This document shows, one piece after another, positions 18,025 to 26,589 of a stretch of 64,000 bases of DNA (its first letter is position 1; every line of letters begins with the position of its first letter). The stretch comes from Candidatus Poribacteria bacterium (GTDB lineage: Bacteria > Poribacteria > WGA-4E > WGA-3G): positions 32,837 through 96,836 of the forward strand of contig JAJEDB010000078.1 of assembly GCA_022821725.1 (NCBI GenBank). Reading direction: 5' to 3'. The position numbers and the translations under genes were made by a program. The notes below the pieces were generated by a model that saw only the letters and a program-made list of their open reading frames with translations, was not told where the DNA came from and made no database searches.

Positions 18025-18030
18025 ATCGGT

Positions 18031-19158
18031 TTAAATTTTTCCTTCACGTATCGTTAATGCCGCTTTCAATTTTTTGTTCCCGATAAACTTGTTGCCGTGT
18101 GTATCGAAGAATTCAAATTCACCGTCCAGTACTTCAAAGACTGCGACATCCGCGAGGGTCCCAACTTTCAGATGACCGAGTTGCGCCTCACGGTGGATGG
18201 CTTTTGCGGCACTGAAGGTTGCCTTCTCAATCACTTCTTCCAGTGAGAGTCCCAAATGCATCAACTTCGACAGGACGGTCGGTAAATCGTAGACGGGACC
18301 GTTGATGTTCCCTGTATGAAGATCGGTGCTGATAACGTCAGAGATGAACCCCTGTTCCATGGCGCGTTGTGCAACCTCATAATGGAAACTGCCCGCCCCG
18401 TGTCCGACATCAAAGATAATCCCGTCCTCGCGCGCCTTCCAGGCTTCAGGGATCACGCGCCCCTTCTCATCAACAATATTATCACCGTTGCCTTGGAAAC
18501 AGTGGGTAATCACATCGCCTGGGCGGAGTAATCGCAGAATATCAGGCAGCGGCACCCCTGCACCGATATGACACATGACGGGCGTTTCTGCCCGTTCGGC
18601 GGCTTCAATGGCAAGTTTCAGCGGTTCAACCCCGTTGTCGCCAACCTGCATTTTTCCCTGACGCACCTTGACCCCCACTGTCATATCACGATGCGCTTGT
18701 AAGGTCTCCGCAACGCGACCCGGATTGGCGTAAGCCATATCGTGCATTTCACCGACAGGCCCATAGACAAGCCCAATGCCGGAGATGTGGATATAGGTGA
18801 GGATGTTCGTCTGCGCCGGTTCGGCGATGAATTCACGGAAACCGGGAAACGTCACCCAACTTGGGCTGCCAGCATCGACAACGGTGGTGGTGCCGGCTGT
18901 TGGGCAAACCGCGTCGGCTCTGATGCCCCATGTCGTTACACCGTGATAGACATGCGTGTGGATATCCACGAGTCCCGGTGTCACGAATTTATCCTTAACA
19001 TTGATGGTTTGCGTCGCTGCGCCTTCCGGAATGTCCTGTTCAATCGCAGCGATGACACCGCCCGTAATTGCGACATCTCGCCTTGCATTCAGATGCTGGG
19101 CGGCGTCAATGACAATGCCACCTTTTAGTAGAATGTCGTAATTCATTTCCGTACCCAT
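18031..19158 (-). CDS. Amidohydrolase/deacetylase-family metallohydrolase
   Basis: A 375-residue enzyme of the amidohydrolase superfamily. The N-terminal beta-sandwich leads to the metal motif 'VTPGLVDIHTHVYHG' (HxH), the carboxylated-lysine-type strand 'VGVKVRQGKMQVGDNG', metal His in 'VMCHIGAG' and 'VITHCFQGNGDN', and Asp in 'ISTDLHTGNINGP'. This order matches the EF_0837/AHA_3915-type deacetylase/dihydroorotase-like group, which hydrolyses cyclic amides or N-acyl amino acids; the real substrate is open. ATG 19146 is an alternative start. Downstream coupling with a membrane protein and upstream queE suggests one operon. Confidence 0.85.
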   Translation of the reverse strand: MGTEMNYDILLKGGIVIDAAQHLNARRDVAITGGVIAAIEQDIPEGAATQTINVKDKFVTPGLVDIHTHVYHGVTTWGIRADAVCPTAGTTTVVDAGSPSWVTFPGFREFIAEPAQTNILTYIHISGIGLVYGPVGEMHDMAYANPGRVAETLQAHRDMTVGVKVRQGKMQVGDNGVEPLKLAIEAAERAETPVMCHIGAGVPLPDILRLLRPGDVITHCFQGNGDNIVDEKGRVIPEAWKAREDGIIFDVGHGAGSFHYEVAQRAMEQGFISDVISTDLHTGNINGPVYDLPTVLSKLMHLGLSLEEVIEKATFSAAKAIHREAQLGHLKVGTLADVAVFEVLDGEFEFFDTHGNKFIGNKKLKAALTIREGKI

Positions 19159-19164
19159 TACTGC

Positions 19165-19845
19165 TTAGACGCCACGTGTGTCTCCCCATATATCTACGTG
19201 CACGCGAGGGGAATAGCGATAGCCGTTCTCTTTACAGAGATCCACCAACCATTCCTGTTTCTGTCGTAGCACGGCAGGTGTTGTCCCTTGCGGCATCAAG
19301 AGGATAGTCTCAGCGGGAATATCGACCTCTGTCTGTAAGGCTTGGATCTCCGCTAAATCTTCAGGGGTGTCCACGACAAATTTCACTTGGCATGGATATT
19401 GATCCAAAAACTTTCGGATAACGTCGAGACGGATGCGTCCACGTTCGTGACGTTTGAAAAACCGGTTGTCTGTTGGCGGATTAGAGTTACGCAACTTAGG
19501 ACTCATGGAAATAAGATGTGCGGAAACTGCTGCAAAAAGCGTGGCGTTCGTTTCAATGGTGATGTGATGCCCACGTTTATCCAGTTCACAACAGAGTTCC
19601 ATCAACTCCCTCGCCTGAATAAACGGCTCTCCACCGGTAATAACGACGTGCTTACAGCCGTATTGCGAGATGGCAGCAACGCTTTCAGCGACAGAGATGT
19701 TCCGATCTTCAGGCTTCCAAGATGTGTAAGGTGTATCACACCAAACACATCTCAGATTACAATAACTCGTTCGGAAGAAAACGGAGGGGACACCGATAAG
19801 TTGTCCTTCTCCCTGAATGGTATGGAAGAGTTCGCTAAATTTCAT
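19165..19845 (-). CDS. queE: 7-carboxy-7-deazaguanine synthase
   Basis: A 226-residue radical SAM enzyme. The cluster motif 'SYCNLRCVWCDTPYTSW' fits CxxxCxxC-type QueE (Cys spacing C-x3-C-x2-C). 'FHTIQGEGQLIGVPSVFFRT' is the family N-terminus, and 'VVITGGEPFIQ' is the SAM-binding GGE strand. It converts 6-carboxytetrahydropterin to 7-carboxy-7-deazaguanine for queuosine or preQ0 synthesis. queC and queD are not in the window. It lies between a VOC protein and an amidohydrolase on the same strand. Confidence 0.93.
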   Translation of the reverse strand: MKFSELFHTIQGEGQLIGVPSVFFRTSYCNLRCVWCDTPYTSWKPEDRNISVAESVAAISQYGCKHVVITGGEPFIQARELMELCCELDKRGHHITIETNATLFAAVSAHLISMSPKLRNSNPPTDNRFFKRHERGRIRLDVIRKFLDQYPCQVKFVVDTPEDLAEIQALQTEVDIPAETILLMPQGTTPAVLRQKQEWLVDLCKENGYRYSPRVHVDIWGDTRGV

Positions 19846-19985
19846 TTTTTAAATTTACCTTGCGGATAGGTATCCTGGTTCCGGATTTAGCGGTTTTCGT
19901 GTTCGAGTCGTTCTCCATTTCATTCCGAACTGGGTTTTCTAACTTTCAAATTGTAGTGGTGCGAGGTAGCGATTTCCGCGAACGA

Positions 19986-20357
19986 TTAAGCCTCAATGAG
20001 TTCAATTTGAACGTTGTCGGGTCCTTTGAAAAACGCCATCATGAGTCCATTGGGTTTCAAATCTTCAAGTTCTGCGCCCTTCGCTTGAAGCTGCGCGACC
20101 TCAGCGTCCAGGTCTTCTACGGTAAAAGCGAGTTGATAAACACCCCAACGTGGATTCCCGCTGGTGTCCTCGACTTCCATATCTCCGAACTTCGGTGAGA
20201 GGAAGATCCCTGCGCTACCAATTTCCATCCGGACGATGGGTAACCCGCGGACCTCTACCCTTTCCGTGACCTTTCCATCAAACATCTCTTCATAATAACG
20301 AACTGCACCCTCTAAATCTTCACAACGAAGATGAACGTGGTGAAATGTAACTGCCAT
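19986..20357 (-). CDS. VOC-superfamily (glyoxalase/dioxygenase-like) protein
   Basis: A 123-residue single-module-pair VOC protein. It opens 'FHHVHLRCEDLEGAVRYYEEMF', where His starts the metal site, continues 'YQLAFTVEDLDAEVAQLQAKG', and ends 'MMAFFKGPDNVQIELIEA' with the terminal metal Glu. Such proteins are lyases, isomerases or resistance proteins; the substrate cannot be set. An AAAGGAA site precedes the ATG. Confidence 0.85.
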   Translation of the reverse strand: MAVTFHHVHLRCEDLEGAVRYYEEMFDGKVTERVEVRGLPIVRMEIGSAGIFLSPKFGDMEVEDTSGNPRWGVYQLAFTVEDLDAEVAQLQAKGAELEDLKPNGLMMAFFKGPDNVQIELIEA

Positions 20358-20794
20358 TGTTAAAATTTCCTTTCTTTATAAGACTTACGCAGTTTCCCCG
20401 TTTTCGCGCGGTCTTCGGTTCGTAGTAGCACAATGGCGCAAGTCGCGTGTGGACTTGCGGGACAATGCGCGTTCTTGGGGAATATCTCGTCAATTTTGCA
20501 TAAGCCTTGCTTGGAACAAACGCGTCTGTCACGCGCCAATTAAAATGTGGTATTCGGAAATTATCACACAACCTCTGGATTGTGTCAAATTATTTTTTAG
20601 TTCTGCACTCTCTTAAAAAGGTTGAAGAATTATCCGTAAGATGGATTATTTATAAAAAAAATAAAAAAAAACTAACTTTTCTCAAGGAAATGCGTCTAAA
20701 GTAACGAACACGTCAATAGAACATTCAAAATTGTTGTTTAAAAAGTAAAAAAATAATATACACTTTCAATGTTTTCCTAAAAAAGGAGAAAATA
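20358..20794. other. Gene-free intergenic stretch with repeat fragments
   Basis: No gene is supported. Around 20390-20510 lies an interspersed-element fragment ('GGTTCGTAGTAG' also near 57014, CGCAAGTC/GACTTGCG hairpin near 20437-20459, TTCCCC/GGGGAA outer arms). 20600-20790 is very AT-rich and holds the promoter of the STAS gene. Confidence 0.6.
20731..20759 (+). promoter_or_regulatory. Promoter of STAS gene
   Basis: TTGTTG at 20731-20736 and TAATAT at 20754-20759 with 17 bases between, in an AT-rich tract 36 bases before the ATG; AAGGAG follows just upstream of the start. Confidence 0.5.
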
Positions 20795-21136
20795 ATGTCA
20801 ACGCAAATTCGCCAACAAGGCAGCGTAGCGATTTTAGAACCCAGTGGAAAATTGGTAGGAACCTCCGCATTAGAATTACGAGAGGTAATCGCCCCGCAAA
20901 TAGAGACTTACGACGAGCCACGTATCCTCATCAACTTCGAGAACGTCAATATGATCGACAGTTCAGGACTCGGTGCCCTCATGGAGGCACGTGCGATCGC
21001 AACCCGAAAGAACGGGCGCATTGGTGTTATCCATGTCGGCAAACATATCAAAAACTTGGTCGTTCTGAGCCGTCTCGTGAGTATGTTTGAACATTACGAC
21101 GATGAAGACGCAGCGGTTTTAGGACTATCCGCATAG
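20795..21136 (+). CDS. STAS-domain anti-sigma-factor antagonist
   Basis: A 113-residue stand-alone STAS protein of SpoIIAA/RsbV type. The phosphorylation loop 'NMIDSSGLGALMEAR' has the conserved DSSGLG with the serine that partner kinases modify; 'VAILEPSGKLVGTSALELRE' is the first strand-helix unit. Such proteins release sigma factors by sequestering an anti-sigma kinase in partner-switching systems. No RsbW-like kinase or PP2C phosphatase is next to it, so its partners are elsewhere. It has its own promoter and terminator, so it forms a single-gene unit. Confidence 0.93.
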   Translation: MSTQIRQQGSVAILEPSGKLVGTSALELREVIAPQIETYDEPRILINFENVNMIDSSGLGALMEARAIATRKNGRIGVIHVGKHIKNLVVLSRLVSMFEHYDDEDAAVLGLSA

Positions 21137-21158
21137 AACGCAGCGTTCAACGTATCTC

Positions 21159-21190
21159 AAAAGGGACTGGTTTTACCGGTCCCTTTTTTC
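21159..21190 (+). terminator. Rho-independent terminator after STAS gene
   Basis: The stem AAAAGGGACTGG / CCGGTCCCTTTT (one wobble) with a short T-rich loop is followed by a T run (TTTTTTC). It lies 23 bases after the STAS stop and ends just before the next gene. Confidence 0.85.
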
Positions 21191-21206
21191 TTGAAGGTGC
21201 CACAAC

Positions 21207-23477
21207 ATGTCGCTGGAAAAGTGGACAACGCTCCAAACTGAACATATCCAATACCTTTCCGAAACCCTTGCGAAACGGGAACTCGCTGCGGTCGGGCAAC
21301 TGGAACCGATCGCGGATTTTGAGGAACTCTTCACGTTTGACGAAGCACACCCGACACCGACCGAATTCACGCCAGAATACCCTGCGTGGCGGTTGGAATC
21401 TGTCGCCGCACGGGTCATAGAGGCGGTCGCGATTGCAGCCCACGAACCGCTTACGGAGCTGGGATACCGCGAACTCGCACGTATCCTGTCAGGGCACGCT
21501 GAATATCTCTATACCTATCCAGACGGTGAACCGCGTCCGAGACTCGAAGCAGGCAGCGCCTTGGCATTGGCGGGGAGCGTCTGTGCGTCGCTTCCGCAAT
21601 CGGCACTCTGGCGACTTGCCGGATTTGGAAGGATTTCGGGGGTGTTGGCGGAGGTCGCACCTGCACCGACGGATTCGCATCTCACCCGACCGATTGATGT
21701 TGCCTTCTCGCTGGCGAACGAGCGGAACCTTCCGATCTTGGCAGCCGCGGTGAACGCCTATAATACCGTTCTTAAACGCAACTTCACGCCGCAGCGTCAA
21801 TACAATTTTCCCTTCAGCGATAGCGACTTTTTTGAGGCTCTGAATTTGGATTTTCCGGGGATGGAAGCCGTGAAAGCCGCCATTTTTGGCGAAACTTGTG
21901 AGCCAAAACTTGCTGTTAGCAGTGGCGAAACTTGTGAGCCAAAACTTGCTGTTAAAAGTGGCGAAACTTGTGAGCCAAAACCTGTTGTTAGAAGTGCGGA
22001 CGATGTAGCCGCAGCCAAATCCGCATACACCGTCTTTCGGAGAGAATTTTTAGATGCACAGATTGAACAAAAATCAATCCCACTGACAGACAGCTCCGAT
22101 ACCTATACGACTGCGAAAACCTACCTCGAATGCCTGCTCCGGTTGTCCATCCATCCGACACCCGCTATCACAGCGACGACAGAGATCGGTATTGCGGCAC
22201 ACCTCTTTCCCGAATTCCCTGGAAGTGAACAACTGCGTCTCCTCGCGCTGCGTCGCTATAAATGGATAATGGAGACGTTTTTTCATTCAGATGGCTTTCA
22301 CAAGGATCGGACACTCCGTTCCCACGTTGAGGCGATTGCGGATGCTGTCAGATTCCTATCTGTTGGAGAAGAACCCGTGACGTCTGCCTGCTCCCTCGCA
22401 GAGATACAGACATCGCTGGAAAGACAAGTCGAAGCGTGTATGCGTCTGCGTCAACCCGATAACGCGTTTCCACCGCTCGGCCCGCTTCCTGCGCCGAACT
22501 TCGATGCCGCTGAACTCTGCACGATTGTCGATAAGGACTTCCGACGTGAGGGTTTTCCATCCACTAATACCCCCTCACACGCCCTTCCTGAGACGGGTTG
22601 CTATGTCATGCGGGACAGTTGGGAACCCGAGGCACAATACCTATTTTTCGATGCACATCCATCTGAAAAACCGAGCCACACCGACACATCAATTTTCGTG
22701 TTGCACGCCCATGGCCGACACCTGACAACGGGTTCCGTTGGTGTGCTTGAGACCACCCACTCGGAGCCTGATGCACTTAACACACGATGGATAACGACAC
22801 CCGCATTCGATTTCGTTGAAAAATGGGATCTTTTGACAGCAGCTCTCGGCAACGTGCAAACCGTGCCAAAAACGGCTGAGGCGCATCACAAACGCGCTAT
22901 TTTCTATCTTAAAGGTGAATACTTCGTCCTGCACGATCTCGTTCTCGGTGCGGGTGCGTACACATTGGAGCAGGTATTTCGTCTCGATCGAAAGGTTGCC
23001 CCTTATATCGTTTCCGAAGCAGGGAACATACGGACGCAGGAACCGCATCGTAGCAATCTGTTCATCGGTGCGGTAGGGACACCCGATCTTTCGGTAACAT
23101 CGAGCGGGAACAGTATTACGTATCGGAAGCATCGGGAATCGCCAATGGCAGTGAACACAGTGCTGGTGCCGATGAAGCCTGAAGTGGAAGTGCGTCCGAC
23201 GCTTTCCGCTATTGAGGTGCTTACCGATCCTGATGTTTTAGGGACAGGTTTCACCCTCCGGTTACCCAACGCGACGGATACGTTCCTCATCTCTGATGAT
23301 GGCTTGGCGGAGATGTCTACCCCAGATATTCGGTGTGTCGGTGAATTTCTCTTCTTACGGCGCGACACCTCCGGTGCAGCCGTTCAATTCGTGATGCTGA
23401 ATGGGCGATTTCTGCAGGTGGATGGGAGGGTCCTTGCCGATTTTGACAAAGCCTGCGAGAGTTATGTACGGATGTAA
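21207..23477 (+). CDS. Heparinase II/III-family-like polysaccharide lyase
   Basis: A 756-residue protein. The N-terminal two thirds (about 60-420) is helix-rich, fitting the alpha/alpha toroid. The C-terminal part (about 440-750) matches the heparinase II/III beta-sandwich, with 'GCYVMRDSWEPEAQYLFFDA' and then 'KPSHTDTSIFVLHAHGRHL', where relatives carry the catalytic/metal 'GH.D' segment (here SHTD). Later 'EYFVLHDLVLGAGAYTLEQVFRL' is the canonical closing sandwich. No signal peptide is visible, so it is cytosolic or exported otherwise. Residues 228-263 are three tandem 12-residue repeats 'GETCEPKLAV.S', an in-frame insertion unlike the rest. The role is probably degradation of acidic polysaccharide. 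Confidence 0.75.
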   Translation: MSLEKWTTLQTEHIQYLSETLAKRELAAVGQLEPIADFEELFTFDEAHPTPTEFTPEYPAWRLESVAARVIEAVAIAAHEPLTELGYRELARILSGHAEYLYTYPDGEPRPRLEAGSALALAGSVCASLPQSALWRLAGFGRISGVLAEVAPAPTDSHLTRPIDVAFSLANERNLPILAAAVNAYNTVLKRNFTPQRQYNFPFSDSDFFEALNLDFPGMEAVKAAIFGETCEPKLAVSSGETCEPKLAVKSGETCEPKPVVRSADDVAAAKSAYTVFRREFLDAQIEQKSIPLTDSSDTYTTAKTYLECLLRLSIHPTPAITATTEIGIAAHLFPEFPGSEQLRLLALRRYKWIMETFFHSDGFHKDRTLRSHVEAIADAVRFLSVGEEPVTSACSLAEIQTSLERQVEACMRLRQPDNAFPPLGPLPAPNFDAAELCTIVDKDFRREGFPSTNTPSHALPETGCYVMRDSWEPEAQYLFFDAHPSEKPSHTDTSIFVLHAHGRHLTTGSVGVLETTHSEPDALNTRWITTPAFDFVEKWDLLTAALGNVQTVPKTAEAHHKRAIFYLKGEYFVLHDLVLGAGAYTLEQVFRLDRKVAPYIVSEAGNIRTQEPHRSNLFIGAVGTPDLSVTSSGNSITYRKHRESPMAVNTVLVPMKPEVEVRPTLSAIEVLTDPDVLGTGFTLRLPNATDTFLISDDGLAEMSTPDIRCVGEFLFLRRDTSGAAVQFVMLNGRFLQVDGRVLADFDKACESYVRM
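21888..21995 (+). repeat. Three tandem 36-bp units in frame inside heparinase-like gene
   Basis: Units 21888-21923, 21924-21959 and 21960-21995 start GGCGAAACTTGTGAGCCAAA and are nearly identical. Each encodes twelve residues with one Cys. The array length is a multiple of three and keeps the frame. Confidence 0.95.
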
Positions 23478-23535
23478 GGACTTATTGTCAGAATCAGAGT
23501 TTATAGGATTATAGCGTTTTTATGCCTGATCGTTG

Positions 23536-24699
23536 TCAATGTGTGAGGAGATACGATGTTGTCAGATGTTGGGGCTCAATTGGATATTCGCGAGGCAAAT
23601 AAATTTCAACAGGGATACCGATTCCATCAAGGGACTTGCATATCAACGGGGCGACATCTGTCCAGTTTAAACCTCCGTTTGCACAGCCTAATGCAGCCAT
23701 TGCTAGTGACTGGACCTCCTCTTTTTCAGAGTTTTTTTGTAGCCATTTCAAACCGGCCTCAATGTCTTCTATACGTGATTTTGCGCGCCAATCGCGCTTT
23801 GTTGCAAAAAGCAAAAACCACTTCATTGGATTTTTGACACTCATGTTGTGTGGTTTAATATCCATCAACTCATCTGTGACCGATACCTCCCGTTTATAGA
23901 TATAAGGACGGGCAGATGTGACTTTCTTTGAGCGACATGCATTCTCATATTCCACATAAACATCTGGAAATTGTTCTTTAGCACGCAATGCCAATCCCTT
24001 TCCCATAACCCCTTTAAGGTTGACTGTAACTGTTAATGTCTGTAGGTTAGAGAAAAATATATCGCCTCCGTCAATAAGCGAAATGTTCTGACCGATTTCA
24101 GTTCGTTTATGGGGTTGGAAGAACATATCAGGTTCAGAGTTAACCACAATTTTAGGATTGTTAACAATTTTCTGTACATCATTTTGGATCATATCGTCAG
24201 CAACGTAAACTGAATGGATGTATGCCGGTTTGACGTAATTGGGGATCAAACATTCTGCCATCATTTTACGCTTTGACCCATCAGAATTATTCCACCAGTC
24301 GTTCTGAATGATTGATTGTTGTTTCTTAAGAATTTTCAACCCCTTAGACAAACAGTAAAATTGTGTAATTTCATTGGCAGCATCCCCATCGGTGATGACA
24401 ATATCCTGCTCATCCAATACTTTTTTATTAATACCAACAACAGCAAGATCCTTTAAGTCTGTTTGATGAATAGTGCGAAACATCATGGCATTGCGGGGTT
24501 GGAAGTATAAGTTGGCATAAATCCAGAGGCTTTTTCCATCTGTAGTTTTGGAGTTCCGTTGTTCAATGCCCTTGCCCTCATAAATAGAAGTAGGCCGTAG
24601 ACCTTCTCCTTCGACTCTGTCAGAGGAAAATATTCCACTCTCAAGGATGGAAGGCAAGTTGTCTTTATGTGTAATGTAGTAGAGACTTTCTATTTTCAT
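23536..24699 (-). CDS. DarT ADP-ribosyltransferase fused to DarG-like macrodomain
   Basis: A 387-residue protein. Residues 1-180 are a DarT (DUF4433) ssDNA ADP-ribosyltransferase: 'LYYITHKDNLPSILESGIFS', 'LYFQPRNAMMF' with the NAD-binding Arg region, and 'KMMAECLIPNYV', whose Glu fits the catalytic position. Residues about 210-375 are a macrodomain of the DarG/ALC1-like type: 'VTVNLKGVMGKGLALRAKEQFP', then 'ATKRDWRAKSRIEDIEAGL' and 'LAMAALGCANGGLNW'. DarT modifies thymidine in DNA and the DarG macrodomain removes the mark, so toxin and antidote activities are on one chain; they are usually separate genes. It lies 115 bases downstream of a second, solo DarT. It contains no DarG C-terminal DarT-binding domain. 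Confidence 0.87.
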   Translation of the reverse strand: MKIESLYYITHKDNLPSILESGIFSSDRVEGEGLRPTSIYEGKGIEQRNSKTTDGKSLWIYANLYFQPRNAMMFRTIHQTDLKDLAVVGINKKVLDEQDIVITDGDAANEITQFYCLSKGLKILKKQQSIIQNDWWNNSDGSKRKMMAECLIPNYVKPAYIHSVYVADDMIQNDVQKIVNNPKIVVNSEPDMFFQPHKRTEIGQNISLIDGGDIFFSNLQTLTVTVNLKGVMGKGLALRAKEQFPDVYVEYENACRSKKVTSARPYIYKREVSVTDELMDIKPHNMSVKNPMKWFLLFATKRDWRAKSRIEDIEAGLKWLQKNSEKEEVQSLAMAALGCANGGLNWTDVAPLICKSLDGIGIPVEIYLPREYPIEPQHLTTSYLLTH

Positions 24700-24814
24700 G
24701 GTCTTCCTCTTTGCAATGATAATTTTGCTTTATTGAGTTAGGCGGTGATTATCTATCTTTGTTAACGCTCTGCTTCTATGCTGGTTGCAGATGTGTAGTA
24801 AAGTTCAAACAAAT

Positions 24815-25468
24815 TTAATCTTTAGGGAATGGTGTGAATATGTTACTACCTCTATCGGTTGCAACAACAAGTTTCTGAATATTGGTGGACGATAGGTTAC
24901 CTCTCAGTGAGTTAGCAACGCTCTGATCAGGAACGATAAATCGTTGGATATGTTCAGGATTAACTTGGTTAGGCACTAAACATTCCGCCATTAACTGACG
25001 CTTAATTTCATCGGAGTTGTACCACGAAATCCATGAATCGGACTTGAGCATCTTCTGTCGTGCCTGAAGAATTTCCAGTCCTTCAGACCGGGGATAAATT
25101 CGAGTTAGTTCATCGGCAGCAAGACCATCTGTGATGAAAATTTCTTGTTCTTGCAATACAGTGTTGGCAACACCTAAAACGGCGATATTCCGTCTCGTCC
25201 TATGGTTGTCTGAATACTCCGGATTAACAAGACCATCCAGCATGGCATTGCGAGGCTGAAAAAATAAATTCACATAGTGCCAGAGACTTTTATTCGCGGA
25301 TGTATATTTGCGCCGCCGTTTATTGATGATGTCTACATTATAAATTGGCGTGTACGGAACGCCCATTTCTCTAATCCTAGCATGAGAGAGAATTCCTCGT
25401 GAGAGAATAGAAGGCAAGTTGTCTATATGCGTAATATAGTAGAGTGCTCTTATATTTGGCTCTTGCAC
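24815..25468 (-). CDS. DarT-type ADP-ribosyltransferase (solo)
   Basis: A 217-residue DarT (DUF4433) protein, paralogous to the N-terminal half of the next gene. Shared landmarks are 'YYITHIDNLPSILSRGILSH', 'NLFFQPRNAML', 'EIFITDGLAADELTR' and 'QLMAECLVPNQVNPEHI' with the likely catalytic Glu. DarT transfers ADP-ribose to thymidine in single-stranded DNA and acts in toxin-antitoxin and phage-defence systems. All visible key positions are kept, so it is probably active and needs an antidote; the macrodomain of the downstream fusion is the obvious candidate. It starts 22 bases after the HNH-WYL gene on the same strand. Confidence 0.87.
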   Translation of the reverse strand: MQEPNIRALYYITHIDNLPSILSRGILSHARIREMGVPYTPIYNVDIINKRRRKYTSANKSLWHYVNLFFQPRNAMLDGLVNPEYSDNHRTRRNIAVLGVANTVLQEQEIFITDGLAADELTRIYPRSEGLEILQARQKMLKSDSWISWYNSDEIKRQLMAECLVPNQVNPEHIQRFIVPDQSVANSLRGNLSSTNIQKLVVATDRGSNIFTPFPKD

Positions 25469-25490
25469 AATTGTTCCTGTTTGTTAATAA

Positions 25491-26252
25491 CTAATCCTCA
25501 ATGATTTCTAACGCTTGCATTCGCTCAAGGGCAAAGACGCGGGTATCCTGTCGTAACTCACAGAATCCCTCTACACATAATGTTTCACCGGATGCCCGGC
25601 TGTTTGGGATATTCAGAAACCGCTCTGGTGCTACCACGCGCGTCCTCCATCTTTTGGCACGCGGCTTTTTATACTCGAACTGAATCCGTTGCGCGTTGTC
25701 AATCGCCGATTGGATGTCCGCGAATTGCTCCGCGAATTCCGATTGTGCCGGTTTTAGCGTAACAGTGCCAAAGATATCGGCTTCTCGGTACGTCCCCCTG
25801 TAACACTCCGCACAGGTCAATGTGAGATTATCCAACGCGTTCGTCCCGCCTTCAAAGACCGGGATATCGTGCACTAAATAGACATCCTGTTCCTCACCGC
25901 AATATGAACAGATCGAACCGTTTTCCTTGATAACCCTCCGTTGCCGTTCATCCCAATCCGGAGGCCAACACGGCAAATAGTCATAGAGTCCGGTTAGAAT
26001 GGAATTTACCTTCACGAGTTTCGCACGTAAATCTTCGCCCTCCGCCGCAGGGAGGTTTTCTTGGTCTACACCCTCATTTGGTACAAAGAGCGACAAAATG
26101 AGTTGTGACTTCTGTTTTTGCAGAGCAGTTTCAATCTCATGTTTCCGCATTTGCAACAGGATGATACACGAATAATGAAGGAAGTCCCCGTTAGAAAGGG
26201 CTATATCGTATTCATAATCGGTCTCTATCTTACATACGGTACAATAAGGCAT
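25491..26252 (-). CDS. HNH-like nuclease with WYL-like C-terminal domain
   Basis: A 253-residue protein, start set at 26252 (MPYCTVCKIE) by the GAGGAG site just upstream; the frame is open further 5' but without a site. The N-terminus has Cys/His pairs ('CTVCK', 'HYSC'). Residues about 105-165 are HNH-like: 'ICSYCGEEQDVYLVHDIPVF', 'GGTNALDNLTLTCAEC', with two CxxC zinc pairs, but the terminal His after the last CxxC is replaced (CAECYRG), so catalysis is uncertain. Residues about 175-250 resemble a WYL domain ('IQFEYKKPRAKRWRTRVVAP', 'LCVEGFCELRQDTRVFAL'), which in other systems senses nucleic-acid ligands. First gene of a unit with two DarT genes; inferred role: regulator or effector of that module. 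Confidence 0.7.
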   Translation of the reverse strand: MPYCTVCKIETDYEYDIALSNGDFLHYSCIILLQMRKHEIETALQKQKSQLILSLFVPNEGVDQENLPAAEGEDLRAKLVKVNSILTGLYDYLPCWPPDWDERQRRVIKENGSICSYCGEEQDVYLVHDIPVFEGGTNALDNLTLTCAECYRGTYREADIFGTVTLKPAQSEFAEQFADIQSAIDNAQRIQFEYKKPRAKRWRTRVVAPERFLNIPNSRASGETLCVEGFCELRQDTRVFALERMQALEIIED

Positions 26253-26319
26253 TTCAGACTCCTCGAACGTCAAGTACTCTGGAGACGTTCCTCTGAAGGT
26301 CGTTCCTGTAGAACAGGAA

Positions 26320-26526
26320 TTACATAACTCCGGGGATACCGTCAAACTCGCCTATGATGAGGATCACGCGTTGGGTGCCAAGAAAGCTGGAGAAGCGTCT
26401 AAAGAATCTTCCCATTGAGAGATGATCGGTTATCTCTGCGTTCTCCGGAAATTCTGTTGTAAAAGCGCACCATGCCTTAAGAATACCACGTAGAGAGTCG
26501 ATTGTCAAGCGGTTTTTGCCTACCAT
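26320..26526 (-). pseudogene. Fragment of AAA-like ATPase gene
   Basis: The 68-residue frame ends 'NAEITDHLSMGRFFRRFSSF' and 'ILIIGEFDGIP'. This matches residues around the Walker B of the complete ATPase at 61765-63873 ('NAQITNHLSVRRFFREFARL', 'VLIIDEFDGIP'). The first Walker B Asp is Gly here and neither the Walker A half nor the C-terminal part is present. It is a remnant of a second copy of this ATPase family, left next to the DarT island and the IS fragment. Confidence 0.75.
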
Positions 26527-26589
26527 CCAGGGTCATTCAATTGTAGGTTTTGCGTGTCATATTTTCACAGGTGTTAATACTTTCAGATA

